Origin: Magicicada septendecula | Lineage: Eukaryota; Arthropoda; Insecta; Hemiptera; Cicadidae | DNA length: 64,000 nucleotides | NCBI GenBank assembly: GCA_034769895.1 | Contig: CM068374.1 | Span: 357,155,802-357,219,801, forward strand | Direction: 5' to 3' | Part shown: in pieces, positions 11,009 through 22,979 of the stretch | How the letters are laid out: each line of letters starts with the position of its first letter | Position numbering within the stretch: the first letter of the stretch is position 1 | Position numbers and translations under genes: made by a program | The notes under the pieces: generated by a model | Databases searched by the model: none | Told to the model about the DNA's origin: nothing | The model's input: the letters and a program-made list of their open reading frames with translations, nothing else

Positions 11009-14000
11009 AAAATAATATTACTATTAATTATTAAGAATAAGAAAAGGAGTTAAATTAATAAGAAATAATATGTGTAAAAAGATAAGGGAGTATAATTAAG
11101 AAATGTTATTTATTAAGGTTATGATTGCAAATAAAAAGAAATATTAGTGAAAAGAAATAAGGAATTAAATAATAAAGAATGTTATGCTAAATAAAAGTAT
11201 GTTCAAAAAAAGGTAGGAAATGTATTAAGAATGGCAAGGAATGTAAATGTTAATGTTAGTGTAAGGAATGGTTGTAAAGGAATGTTATTATCAATGTTGT
11301 TATTAATATGAAGAAGGATTAGAGATGAGCAATAAATGTATAATTATCAGGACGGCTGATCAAGCAAAAACTTCACACTTAATGGAGATACAAGGACACA
11401 GAAGAAAGCGAGAGTGAAAGGTCAAAAGGGCAGAGACTACTTAGAAAGTAGGACTACGAGTAAAATATCGTTGTTTTCTAAGGCAGTTCATTTGTAACCG
11501 ATCATGTGACACACTACAAAGCTGAAAGAGTATTCTGTTACGGAAGTGTATTTCAAGTAAGAATGAAGAAAATTATTAGCGATCAGAAAGGTAATGTTAA
11601 TGAAATGTAATAAAAGGTAATGAAGGTTAATGTAGTATATAAGTAATGTAAGAGAGGTTAAGAAAGATAAAGTATGTTCATGTAAGAAATGGGTTAAGGA
11701 ACAAAGGTAGGAATGTATAATTAAGATAATGTAAAATTTCAGATTGAAGAATGGCATAATATGTTAAGATGCAAAATGTTTTATCAGTGCAAGAATGCAA
11801 GTTCATGTAGAAGGTTTTATACGTAAGAAAGTATATAAATAAATAGGTCAGTGGAACAAGATTGAAGGAGAACAATGGGAAGAAGCAGCTACGTTTATGC
11901 ATTGTTAGCAACTCGTTGGGAGGGGAGATAGGAACTAGACTTGTTTTACCCTCCAACTAAGGGAACTTGAACAATTAATATTCATTATCATGGATAGTAG
12001 TGTATAAATACAAAAAAATATATATATATTGTAGCATGACAGATAATCCACTTAAATCAATTACCAGATGATCATTAATAAAACTCAAGTATTGGAATAT
12101 CCAAAAAGATCCAAATGAAAATCAATTAAAAAGCACTATAAATTATTATAATAACAAGAAAAGTAAGCATAAAGAAAAAATCTGCAACTAATATAATTAT
12201 ACTACAAATTAAAAACCCAGAAAACTAAAATTTGAATAACAATGATACCCAGGAAGGATAGAAGCAGGCAATGAAGATACCCAGACCAAGTAAACCAACA
12301 AAGAAAACAGACCAGAGTAAACAAAAGAGTATAAAACGAAATGGTACTGAAGAACCAAGAATGAAGAAAGAAGAAATCTAAAATAAACCAATATACTGAA
12401 TAATCAGAGACAAGTGAAGATCAACTAGAATAAAGGAAGTGAAACACGACCAATACCAAATAGAAACCCCATAGGGAGAAAACCCAAAAAACCCCAATAA
12501 ATGAATGTCACAGTAGAAAGTATAACACCCCAACAAACCATACAATTATGTAAAACTGATAAAAACAAAAAGTGTTTAAAGTGTTAAGTAACAGTGCACC
12601 CAAAAAAGTTATTGTATAGTTTATATAGACAAATCTTAACAGTTCCCCCATGGTTAAATATTTCATATTATAAAACTATAAAAGGACTAGTGATAATATC
12701 AATAAATAACCAGGGACAAGTGCAAGTTATTAAATTATAATAAGTAAACTTTGAAAAGGTACATGAATTACCGTGCAAATAAATAACTTTAAGTGTTTTT
12801 AAACAGTATCATGATAATAGTTAATCAAGTAATGTGGTGAAGGAGCAAGGAATACTCTTGCTAATAAAATGCCACTATTTATATGAGAACATTCCATAGA
12901 ATGAATAATATAAACAGATAGCTTGTGTTTAATACAAAGTGACGGGGAATACATCCCTAAAATTGGGAAGTACAGATAAGACTGTAAATAAATAATTTTT
13001 AAGAAAGTGTTGAATATTTAATGGAACCAAAATGTTATGTTCCTATTTCCATATATTAACTATATAAATAAGATTTAGTATTGAGCAGTATTGTAGTTAG
13101 AAAATGGTATTTAGTTAATAATTTAAATTAGGAATGCAATATCTGAATGTAGATACCATTCCTATATTATAAAATGTTTTTATTAAGTTACTGTGTGTAA
13201 TCAGTACACTAAAAAAGGTATGATTCAAAGTACCAGATTTAATAGTAAATAAGTGTTATATTTTAATTGTTTAAAATCAATATTCAATGTTATAATAGTA
13301 AAGGAACAAATTGTTAATAAATATTAGATACGAATAGAAGGTCAGAAAAGGGTACAAACTAACTATATTATTAAAAACTTTGCAAATAGCAACAGATAAA
13401 ATCTAGGCCAGATAGTAAATTTAGACTACATAATAACTGACAAATCTAGTCCTATAAACCAACTAAACTGATGATATTTATGTAAGATAAACCCACCATA
13501 TAGTAATACAATGTAACTAATACTTTATAAAGATATGGTCAGAAGATAAGTAAAATTATAAATAAAAATGGAATGTAGTAACTAGCATTATCAGGGGAGG
13601 AGTCATAGATAAATGAATTATATTTAAAAATAATAATTAACAAACTAAATTGCAAGAAATTAAGTAAAATTAGACAATTATATCAATTTCAGATTCAATA
13701 TAATAATAATTATATCAGAGAAAATGGCTATTATCTGCTCAGAGACAGGAAACACATATTTGAACCTACTTTCCAAAATGAAAGAATACAACTTTTTTAA
13801 ATGAAAACTTTGTAAAACTATATTCATTAGTATCAAAATAAGCAAAATAGAATAAAGAAACCGAATATGTATTTAGTATTTCATACAGTTAATTAATAAC
13901 GAAAATATTTTCCGGGTATAATGTATTCAAATAAAATGTATCAGAAGCTAAGATAATTTGAAATAATGTATAAGATATATTAAATTGGCTAAGATTTTCA

Positions 14001-14574
14001 GGAGACGAAGGAAATGAGAACAGTTCATTATTATCCGTTGACGAGAGTACTTAAACGAGGTTTTTGCTCCGTATAACCTTAACTAATGGCGTCTTATAAT
14101 TGAACCGAGTTCAGTAAAAATTTTTTTATAAATTTTTATTTTGAGTTTTTATTTGTGAACCGGTGAAAATAAACAATGAACAGTGCATCACCAATAAACA
14201 GAACCACACACGCCTAATTAATTAAAATAACACCAATACAATAAATTTTACAGACAAACAAACAAGGTTAAACCCGACACGTGTGACAAAGTGAGATAGA
14301 CATAATCACAAACATTTACACCAAGTGAACTATTAAACAATACACCAGTAACACTCAATTAACTACAGAACCATTATACACAATTGCTGAGACCAATAAA
14401 CGGAGAAAGGACATCTTTATTGAAACAAATATTTCGTCGAGGTTAGACGTTCTACTGCGCAGACTCCGGTCGGCCATTTTGATTTGTCATCAACCTATTC
14501 CAGCTGTGAAGCAACCGAATTTCTACACTGCATTGTGGTTTGAAATAAATATTATATATAAACTTTTATTTATT

Positions 14575-14697
14575 ACAATCAAAATGATCAATATTGCAAT
14601 ATAGCTATTCCTGATCTGACGATGAGCTGTGAAGCTTGAAAGTGCTAATCGGAATAATTTTCATATAGTAGTGTGCAATATTGATCATTTTGATTGT
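14575..14697. mobile_element. Miniature foldback with hammerhead-like centre
   Basis: Perfect 24-bp inverted arms (14575-14598 and 14674-14697; arm begins ACAATCAAAATGATC) enclose about 75 bp that hold a hammerhead-like fold. No clear target duplication is seen. It may be a small mobile element or a structural part of element B. Confidence 0.6.
14607..14655 (+). ncRNA. Hammerhead-like ribozyme core
   Basis: ATTCCTGAT (14607-14615) pairs with ATCGGAAT (14648-14655) as an 8-bp stem I with one bulged U. The core CTGACGA (14616-14622) is followed by one U and a hairpin GAGCT-GTGA-AGCTT. Then come GAAA (14638-14641), a minimal stem III AGTGCT, and A at the cleavage position. All invariant core bases are present (position 7 is variable). 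Activity is inferred. Confidence 0.65.
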
Positions 14698-15004
14698 GAT
14701 TTCAACCACTAACACAAATTTCTTCATTAAATTTTATTTATTAATTATAACGTTGTAATTGTTAGTATTAAGACATTTATCATTGTAAGTGTTATACTTT
14801 CTTGTCCACACCCTTCTCTGGCTATTCTAAAATAACCGTTCAAAGAACTATTTTTTATATACAATCAATATAAAGTGTTTTATCGACCGGCCCTGAGTAG
14901 AGTCGATACTGCTGTAATATATCGATTCTTATCGATAAAATTTAAAAAATTTGTTAATAAACTTACTATTTTTGCAATTTGGGTTTAATTTTTCTTTAAT
15001 ATAC

Positions 15005-15130
15005 TTAAAGAATAAGTTGATCAAGGACACAGACGAACCGAAAGGCAGTATATACGAAATTAAAGAAAGCATTGAAGAAGAAGAAGTGCCGTTTTTTCGA
15101 CTAGTACTTGAGTTAACCAGATTATCATAA
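15005..15130 (+). other. Short acidic open stretch near right LTR
   Basis: 41 codons ending TCA TAA, with an acidic middle (IKESIEEEEVPFF) and a hydrophobic end (RLVLELTRLS). Codon use looks protein-like compared with its AT-rich surroundings, yet there is no start codon or recognisable domain. It could be the tail of a lost gene of element B. Confidence 0.25.
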
Positions 15131-15467
15131 AGTGAATTACAGAAAGTGACACTACTACACTAACAACCATAATACCATTCAATTTTTAATCCCAAACAAT
15201 AAACACGATTATTTTTTAAATATTAGTAAATAAAAATGACACAAAAATATTTTCAGAAACAACAAAATTTATTTTTTTTTTGAAATAAAATTATTTTTTT
15301 ATTTCAAATTTTTAACAACATTGTTACACAGATTTTATTTTGTAACCACAAGAACTGTTACAAAATAAGTAGTGTGAAACATAAAAATATAAGATGTCTA
15401 ATGATAGAAAAAAAATATTTTAATAAATAAATTTATTAAAATTTTTTTTATCAAGTAGAGGAATAAT

Positions 15468-17409
15468 GCGAAAATACAAGCATAGGCTGTAATGTGCATA
15501 TATAATATAAAATAAATATTTAATTTAATTTTAATAATCTATAGTAGACGAGCAGGTGTGAAATTGGAAGCTGGCTTGCAAACAGGAGTCAACATGCAAG
15601 ATCACGCGATTACCACTGCATGTGTGTATACAAGTAAATAGTGTGTGTGTGTGAAGCCTGTTTGTTCCTGAAAGTTTGCAACTTCACCCCAAGTCAATGC
15701 TAAATTAAGAATATATTTAATAATAAGCAAACCATAAATGTTAGCGAGAAGGTAAAAACTTCTAAAAATGTGTAAAAATCAGACACAAGTGCAGTGCGAA
15801 TTTTACGTAATTCCGACAATCAGTGCGAATCCAGTGCGATTTTTAAAGCATTATAATTACACTAGTGGTGCAAGCATCATGATAGTTGCACATCACATAG
15901 GTCATTAAATTAGACAATATTTTATCACCGTGAAATCCGCGTTAAACAGTGCGATTGGCGAAAAAGTGCAATTATGTGAAATAGGACGAGAGTGGGGGCT
16001 ATCACGCCATGTTTCAACTGTCGACAGGATAATTCCTGAATTGACAGCTGCAGTTTTCTTGGTGAATATAAATAGAAGCCCAGGAGAGCTAATCTCTCTC
16101 TTCTAACAGTGTTCATTCGTGGCGGAATGTTATGTCCATTCGCAACACGAAATTTTAATTTTTTCGGACAGAGTTAGACGATATGTCTAACACCAATAAG
16201 ACTTTTTGTGAATCATAACTTGTAAAGTAATATGATAAATATTTCGATTTAACATAATAATGGAAAACAGTAATTAAAAAGTAACGTAACAAACAAATCG
16301 TCAGAGGTCTACAAGTGATCTACATCTAGGAGCACTACTCCAGACCAAGGACGAGAGCACTACGTGGCATAATTTCCAGACGTAAAGGACGAGTCATCGG
16401 ACTTCCGAGAGGACACGCATGACAAGGAAAGGATCCAGGACTTCCGAGAGGACCCGGAGGACGAGGAGAGGATCCAGGACTTCAAGACTACGCAGGAGTC
16501 ACAACATCAGGGACTCAGGACCAGGACAGGGTATGCTGAGGCACCGCTACAATTAAGGTGAAAGAAGGTCATGTATTCCTCATAACAAAAGACTTAATCA
16601 AAGATTGATAGACATTGTCAAAAGTAAGACAATAATTTCAAAAAGTGTAATTTATAACTTATAGATATAAATGTCTTGTATAAAAATTATAGCATAATTT
16701 TTGCAGTAATAATTTATTGAAAATACGTAAATTTAAATTGTAGAGTAATTATGAAAGCATTGTAGAGAAATTAAGAAAGCATAAGTTTTGCAGTAATAAT
16801 TTATAAAAAAATATTTAAATTTAAAATTGTAGAGAAATTATGAAAGCATAAGTTTTGAATTGATAATGATTGAAAATATGTTAATATACATGTGAAAGAA
16901 TCAATTAGATTCGTTCAAATGATGAACAAATAGTTAACTTAGTTAAATATTTTTATATTGAAAGCACACATTCAGACTGAGTAGTCCAGACAGTATAACA
17001 TAATGAAGAAATGTTTTTTATTTAAAATTAATAATATTTTGTCTATGATATAAGCTTTATGTTGGTGATGAGATTACAGCAAACTAAGAAACTTTGAAAC
17101 CATGTATAATGAATATCGTATGACGAAGTAATCATTATTTGTATAGTGTTATTTCTTGATATGTTTGTTTAAATTAATAAATGGGAACATTTTGAATTTC
17201 CTAAAAAGGCTACCATTATTATAATTACACCTGAACCCCTAATTACACGTACACGTTTTTAGAAATGTTATTTATCGTTATATAATTTTATCGCTCATGA
17301 GCGTGCGCCCGACACACATTTTATAACGTTGTATAAAAATTGGCGCTCCAAGATCGTGGGGCTCCACAAATTTAAATTATATTAAATGCAACAACATTGT
17401 ATCGTTGTA
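15468..17409 (+). repeat. Right LTR of element B
   Basis: 1,942 bp, direct repeat of 5434-9580. It preserves the uninterrupted site of the PLE insertion at about 16957-16970. It is followed by a (TA)n run (17410-17420). Confidence 0.85.
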
Positions 17410-18144
17410 ATATATATATAGACACATACATTTGATACATTTAAACATACTTGTTTCACTTATTGTTCTGTATTCACTTACTTCTTGTCAGACAAGTTTG
17501 TAAAACAAATGCTTCAGTACTGATCCCATGGTCGATGAGCTCCATGTTTTTAAGATATCAATTTTTGAGTGTGTGATGTAATGTGTATAAACAAAACATT
17601 CTTACAACCAGTTTCATCATTTTGTTGTCCGAGTCCTTTAACCACATGAAAGACTTTTTGAGTGTTTTGAGAAGTCTTCCCACTTGATGGTATAGCTGAA
17701 TTTTCCCGTTTTGACCAGCGACAGTCTTAAGAACCATCAGAATTTGCAACAAAACACTGCTACACTTTCATCGTTTAACTTTCTGCTACGATGCTTTTTC
17801 TTTTTTGAAAGTGTATGATTTGTCTGGCAAAACCTTAGAAGTTTATGTTCGTTAAGATATGTAATCAACAGCAAAACGAGAGATTAGCCATAGTAAGCCT
17901 GTTTACTTCAAACAATGATGAAAGTGAATAGAAAATTAAATGAAAAAAGTGGATTATATGGAATTGAGCACAGTGTATAAAGTTTATTTTATGGAGGTTC
18001 CACATATGAGATGTGCAGAGACCAGATGAAAGGTGTATCATACAGAATAGTGTAATAAGCAGAAGCATTTCATCAAGATTTTGCTGTTTTTTTTACAAAA
18101 ATCTAATAATATTTTATCTGTATGTATTTTTAAATAAAATAAAG
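17410..18144. other. Intron 1, right part
   Basis: AT-rich; small open stretches on the minus strand (e.g. 17558-17752) have no recognisable domain. Nothing supportable beyond intron sequence. Confidence 0.4.
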
Positions 18145-18714
18145 TTTGAAGTTTACAAAAGTTTGACTAAAGATATTTACAAAAAGTCCATATCTAAAAA
18201 TGCGAAAGTAAGGCATTACAGTACAGTAGTGAAGCCAGAATGCCTACATGCAAGTCAGTGTTTAGCATTGAATTATAATTTAGACAAACTAGAAATATCG
18301 GAAAGACAAATTATTAGGAAAATATTAGGCCCATGAAAAACTTCTGAAGGTTGGAAATTAAGAATTAATGATGAAATATATCAAAGCATAGAAAATATAA
18401 CAGAAACAATGAGAATAAGAAGACTATTATTTTTTGGACATTTATATAGAATGGACGACAATAGGTTGACAAAGCAAATGTTCAGATATCTGTGGGGGAA
18501 GAAGTCAACATCAAGTTGGATTAAAGAAGTCCAAAAGGATTTAGAAAAAATAATATACACGCAGAAGAAGTTTTTGGGGGCAAAAGTGTTAAAAATGGAA
18601 AGAGTCCAGGGTAGGAGAGAGAAAAAAGCATGTTCAAAGTGGACTGAAGACAGAAAGAAGATACACAGTGAAAAGATGAAAGAATATTGGAGAAAAAGAA
18701 AAAACAGAGAGTAA
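18145..18714 (+). pseudogene. LINE C-terminal fragment
   Basis: About 190 codons in one plus-strand frame with a single in-frame TGA (18334-18336). It contains the hallmark tail of insect non-LTR reverse transcriptases: a VVKPECLHASQCLAL segment (usual form: RP-x-L-x-YG-x-E), then LEISERQIIRKILGP, the WKLRINDEIY segment, and LFFGHLYRMDDNRLTKQ. A Lys/Arg-rich end follows (WTEDRKKIHSEKMKEYW). This region lies after the RT catalytic core, which is missing, so it is a 5'-truncated copy, as target-primed insertion usually produces. A T-less, A-rich tail follows at about 18750-18765. Confidence 0.75.
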
Positions 18715-19247
18715 AGAATTTAAATTGGGATGTGGTCCTTAGATGGCTGATACAATAAAAAAAAAAGTTTGAAGTAGATGCATATTGTATTGATTGGTAT
18801 CACTTATAGTTACTCCTTGATGCCAGTCTGTCATTGTACGTATAAGCTATCAGTGACAGTTCAGTTGCAAGTCGATCTGGCATATTTTCCATATTCCCTC
18901 CACTTTGCCCTCCCTTACACAGCTCTTCCTCGTCTTCCATCCCATTGTACTCCTTTTCTCTCTGCTGCTCTTCTCATCCTGTCGTGCCAGGTTTCCATGG
19001 CATGCCTCGTGATCTCTTTTTTCATGTCCATAGCATATCAGTTGGCCTATAATTTATGAAATACCTGATTCTCTGCTCAATCTGAAAAAATGTTACACAA
19101 TATGTTAACATTGTTTATACCTTTGTGAAACTTGTTATAAACTTCACCAAATCAGTTATCAAATAACTCTTATAAATTGGCATTGATGATTTTGTGTAGT
19201 ATACGTATGCATGTTGTACACAGTCATTGCCTACTGTTTTGTTGCAG
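18715..19247. other. End of intron 1
   Basis: A C/T-rich stretch (about 18870-19000) may be the worn minus-strand tail of another LINE. It ends at the acceptor TTTTGTTGCAG (19247). Confidence 0.4.
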
Positions 19248-19396
19248 TGTGTCTCCTGAGGTATTGGTTTCGTTTAGCCTTAGATGCGATCATGTTTCAT
19301 CTGGTAATAAAAAAACGAGGCCGTGTTCCTGCTTCAGACAGCTTTGTGGTGAAGAGAATTGCTGGACCTGGTCTAACTTCAAATTACTTCTATCAG
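19248..19396 (+). CDS. Host gene exon 2: third membrane segment and basic loop
   Basis: Acceptor TTGTTGCAG at 19246-19247, donor TATCAG|GTACAT. It begins with two bases completing a Val codon from exon 1 and ends in phase 0 (residues 68-117 of the 539-aa model). The segment LLRYWFRLALDAIMFHLVI is a probable membrane helix with Arg residues. It is followed by a basic turn (KKRGRVPASDSF) and VVKRIAGPGLTSNYFYQ. The helix-then-KKRGR order suggests a cytosolic loop after the last membrane segment. No enzyme motif is recognised. Confidence 0.85.
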
Positions 19397-19512
19397 GTAC
19401 ATTGTTATGCTCACACATCCTAAGGTAGTAATATTGTAATAACTATACCATGTTATGTATATTGTACTCTCCTAAAACAGTGTTGTATATTCTTGTCTTT
19501 ATGTTTGTCTAG

Positions 19513-19625
19513 ATAAGGCCAGAACAAGCTCTTGCCGCATTTGAAGCAAAACTGGAGCTGGAGGAACTAGCAGCTTACCAACACCAAATTGAACAAAAGA
19601 TACTGCAGCCACAGAAGGATTTTAG
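19513..19625 (+). CDS. Host gene exon 3: acidic helical segment
   Basis: Only 116 bp after exon 2. Acceptor TGTCTAG (19511-19512), donor TTTAG|GTAATA. It encodes IRPEQALAAFEAKLELEELA and then a Gln/Glu/Lys-rich helix (residues 118-154), ending in phase 2. Composition suggests an amphipathic or coiled-coil helix. This short pair of exons escaped the transposon load seen elsewhere in the gene. Confidence 0.85.
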
Positions 19626-20039
19626 GTAATACATACTACCTATTACATCTAAAATAAACATTGACAGTGATTACAGAGGTGAATAAATCAAATAAGGCTT
19701 GTTCACTGCCACTGATTTTTAATATTTTTTGGAAGAAGAATCACTTCACCTTTGCAAGTTCTGTACATCTCACTTCACATCATGAAGAGTGTAGTTTGTG
19801 GTCCTCATAATAATATGCTTCTCAGAAAGCCACTTTTAAGTGACAGAATTTATTGATGCTATTAATCCAATAGCAATTGTCCAATTGTTCATTTATATGT
19901 TGTAGTGCTATAATTGTACTATTAATTTTGCATTATAAAACAGTTCTTTAATATTGCCATGTAGTTGTGCACTCATGTATTGATAAAATGTTTGTTCATA
20001 AGAAAAATAACGGTTCATTGACCTAAATAGCAGCCCACA

Positions 20040-20745
20040 TCTAAATACTGTAGTGGGTTTTAGCCTTGTCAACAATACTCCTCCATGCTTCCCTGTTCTC
20101 TGCCCTTCCTCTCCACCCTCTGATTCCCATGCTAGCAAGATCTTCTGTTACGCCATCCAACTATCTCATTCTTGGTCTGCCTCTATGTCTAGTGGTATAT
20201 AATCTTCCCATCAGCATTCTTTTAGACATTCTTTCCACATGTCCCAGCTAGTGGAATCTGTGTAATTTGATGAATTTCACCGTCTTTTCCATGTATGAGA
20301 GCCTGTAGTTTATTGTTATTGTGTATTCGCCAACTGCCTTCTTCTCTTACTGAGCCATAAATTTTATGCAATATTTTAAAACATAAAATATTTAAAAATG
20401 GTTTTAAAGTAATCTTTTGTCATTCTCTGTCAAATTCCACATCTCAGATCCATATGTAACAACTGGTCACACCAGAGAATAATATACTTTACGTTTTATA
20501 CCTCTTGTAACAAGATTGTTTTTAAAGATGTTAATATTTGAAAAGTAGGCTCTGTTTCCTGCTTGTATTCTTTCTCTTATACTCATCCTAATGTTACTAT
20601 CATTTGATACCAAGGCACCTAGATAAGTAAAGCAGGACACTCCTTTGAAACACTTCCCATTCACATTGAAATCTCTAGGAGCCCTTCTTGTCTCTGAGGT
20701 GGACATTACCACGTATTTTGTCTTGTTTTTGTTTACTTTTTTTTT
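20040..20745 (-). pseudogene. LINE fragment in intron 3
   Basis: Read on the minus strand from 20745 down. MVMSTSETRRAPRDFNVNG, then CFTYLGALVSNDSNI and the IQAGNRAYFSN region match the late RT domain of insect non-LTR elements (usual FKYLG and I-x-x-GN-x-A-x-F). Further down, across frame changes and stops, are the WNLTE-like, SWRIHNN-like and RGRPRMR-like segments of the same C-terminal domain. Both ends are truncated. It sits antisense to the host gene and stops about 10 bp before the acceptor of exon 4, so its T-rich 5' flank now supplies the polypyrimidine tract. Confidence 0.75.
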
Positions 20746-20755
20746 ATTATTTCAG

Positions 20756-20951
20756 TCAATTTGTGGAGGCATGTTTCGGGCCATTTTCTGCACAACTAGC
20801 AAGGGCCGGTCCGTACAAAGCACTAGAGAGAGAAGCACAAGACTTAATGACAAGTCTGCATGAGAAGCTGGACAAACGAAGAAGGGAATTACAGTGTGGT
20901 CTGGCTCCAACAGTTCGTGCCAAGTTAAAATTAAACAGACTGGATCTCAAA
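20756..20951 (+). CDS. Host gene exon 4: helical charged domain
   Basis: Acceptor TTATTTCAG (20754-20755), donor CTCAAA|GTAAGT. It completes a Ser codon split with exon 3 and ends in phase 0 (residues 155-220). The peptide starts QFVEACFGPFSAQLARAGPY, continues with LEREAQDLMTSLHEKLDKRR and ends LKLNRLDLK. It is strongly helical and likely soluble. No known motif is recognised, but the base composition and lack of stops contrast with the flanking intron. Confidence 0.9.
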
Positions 20952-21285
20952 GTAAGTTTTGTTTTTGTACATTTCAAATATGTAATGACACATTTTCTTA
21001 CAACTATAACGTGAAATTGCAATTTAAGTTCAGTGAGTTTGACAACTGTTTTGAAGAAAGTAAACCACTAAACCACTAAAAAATTTAATGCTTAAAACAG
21101 GAAAAAATAAAAATTAAATCAGTTCTCTCATACCATCTTATAGGATTACATGTTGTTAAATGGACATAAAATAAACTGTTCATTTAGCCACAATTTCAAG
21201 TGTAAGTTGAAACTGTTAGTGTTTTATTTGTGTACAGCTCCAGTTGAAATTTGTCTGCCAGTTTAAAATTGTTCATATTTTGTAG

Positions 21286-21492
21286 ATTGCAATACAACAA
21301 GGAGCTCTAATGTTGGAAAGGTTTTATCCATCACAAGTACTGAGTCGGTGGGGCGGTGAAGAAGAATTCTGGGAAAACAAAGGATTGTGTCCTCATGATT
21401 GGCCAGGATTAGGGGGTCTCATATATGCTGACATTTTTAGTCTTGATTTTTTGACACCACTAGATGATTCGGACACAAAATTTAAATTGGAA
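21286..21492 (+). CDS. Host gene exon 5
   Basis: Acceptor TTTTGTAG (21284-21285), donor TTGGAA|GTAAGA. Exactly 69 codons, phase 0 at both ends (residues 221-289). The peptide runs from IAIQQGALMLERFYPSQVLS through EEEFWENKGLCPHDWPGL to DIFSLDFLTPLDDSDTKF. Aromatic and acidic residues dominate, and it looks like a folded globular segment. Family not recognised. Confidence 0.9.
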
Positions 21493-21649
21493 GTAAGACC
21501 ATTCACTATTTTTTATTCATTTTCAATATGCTATTTTTTTACAAGTATTCCATATTGTTTTCATATTGTTTTAAATACAATATTCTTTTCACAAGTGCAG
21601 CACATTTGTACTGTTGTAGGTACTTTATTTATTGGTTCACTTAGATGTA

Positions 21650-22977
21650 CGAGGGCAATTTGAAAAGTTCGGGGCCTGATAATGAAAGACTTACCTTTTC
21701 TTTCTGGAATCGTTTTTATTTTTCAACATAGTCCCCATGTAGTTCAAATACATTTAGTCCAGAGATGCTCCAGTGCTTTTACCCCGTTGAGGAAATCCGA
21801 TTCTTATAGGTCCTCAAAATAACTGTTTACTGCCTCTTTCAGCTCGTCATCTGAGAAAAATCGCTCCCCCCCCCCCCCCCCGAGAATTTTATCAAGGTTT
21901 GGGAATAGGTGAAAGTCAGATGGCGCTAAATCAGGCGAATAAGGCAGATGGTTCAACAGATCGTACTTCAACTCGGCGATTTTTGCCATAGACACAATGC
22001 ATGTGTGAGGGCGTGCATTATCCTGATGGAAAATGATCTTCTTTGCTAAACATGGTCTTTTTTCTTTAATTTTTTCATTTAATTGGCGTAAAAGGTTAGC
22101 ATAATACTCTCCATTTATCGTTTTACCCTTTTCAAGATAATCTATTCACAATATTCCCTTAGCATCCCAGAAAATTGAAGCCGTACACTTTTCAGCTGAC
22201 AAAATTGATTTTGCCTTTTTTGGAGGCAGCGAATTACTATGCATCCGTTGTTTCGACTGTTGTTTTGTTTCTGGAGTGAAGTAATGGACCCAGGTTTCAT
22301 CAGTTGTTACAAATCTACGAATAAAATATTTCGGATTTTTCTTAAAACGATCCAAACATTCCTGAGGAGCTTGCATTCGCATGTGTTTTTAGTCAGTTGT
22401 CAACAAAATGCAGCACCCATCTTGCAGACAGCTTTTTCATATCTAATTCCTTAGTAAGAATGTGATGTACCCTTTCATCCGAGATGCCCACAGTCTTAGC
22501 AATTTCAGACACCTTCAAACGGCGATCTTCCAAAACGGGTTATCATGGACTTTATTGATGATTTCTGGTGTAGTGGGACTTTTCGGACGCCCAGTATGCG
22601 GGTCATCTTCCAAACTTGCACGGCCACGTGTAAATTCAGCAGCCCATTTTTTTATTGTAGTAAATGAAGGTACAGCATCACCCAACGCATTCTTCAGCTC
22701 ATTAAAAATTTCTGTTGGCGTTACACCTTTCTTAACAAAAAATTTGATCACTCCACGATGTTCAGTTTTCTCCATTTTCAGCATTGCTGTGAGATAACTT
22801 ATTTATACGGCTATTTCTCCGCAACAGTGACTTGGGCGCTTAACTTATTTATACAGCTATTTCTCCGCAACAATGACTTGGGCGCTTCACAGCCTTTCGT
22901 GGGGTGATTGCGGTAAAAAACAGAAATGCCACACATTCGTTTCTATGGTAGGCAGCGAACTTTTCAAATTGCCCTTG
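21650..22977 (-). mobile_element. mariner-family DNA transposon, inactive
   Basis: 1,328 bp with terminal inverted repeats of about 22 bp (CGAGGGCAATTTGAAAAGTTCG at the left, one mismatch at the right) and a TA target duplication (21648-21649 and 22978-22979). The transposase is on the minus strand and broken. A (C)16 run interrupts it near 21867-21882. The 5' leader contains a tandem duplication of about 50 bp (about 22798-22900). It lies within intron 5 of the host gene. Confidence 0.92.
21804..22784 (-). pseudogene. mariner transposase, broken
   Basis: Minus-strand pieces from the Met at 22784. The N-terminal paired-like DNA-binding domain reads GVTPTEIFNELKNALGD and KKWAAEFTRGR. The second helix-turn-helix part (KVSEIAKTVGIS) lies across a frameshift near 22515-22545. 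The catalytic region (TDETWVHYFTPETK) starts at about 22303. The second catalytic Asp is in FHQDNARPHT (about 22010-22040), and the third in HLPYSPDLAPSDFHLFP, the mariner DDD triad. Breaks: frameshift near 22515, stop and frame change near 22385-22395, a TGA at about 22146, and a poly-G tract near the C-terminus. All three Asp codons survive, but no full protein can be made. Confidence 0.9.
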
Positions 22978-22979
22978 TA

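Larger units (their letters stand above)
11009..15467 (+). other. Non-coding interior of element B
   Basis: About 4.5 kb of A-rich plus-strand sequence without pol-like reading frames on either strand. Exceptions are a small foldback with a hammerhead-like core (14575-14697) and a 41-codon acidic open stretch (15005-15130). Non-coding interiors of this size are typical of large non-autonomous LTR derivatives. Confidence 0.6.
5434..17409 (+). mobile_element. LTR retrotransposon B, about 12 kb, no pol seen
   Basis: Bounded by two direct repeats sharing about 1.94 kb: 5434-9580 (interrupted by a PLE) and 15468-17409. Both begin GCGA-AATACAAGCATAGG and end ATCGTTGTA. Flanks are TA-rich on both sides, compatible with a short TA-type target duplication. 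The internal region (9581-15467) has one gag-like coding region near its left end and about 4.5 kb of AT-rich sequence without pol. A purine-rich GTAGAGGAA just before the right LTR (about 15455-15463) is a candidate polypurine tract, which fits plus-strand orientation. This is a large non-autonomous retrotransposon in intron 1 of the host gene. Confidence 0.75.
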
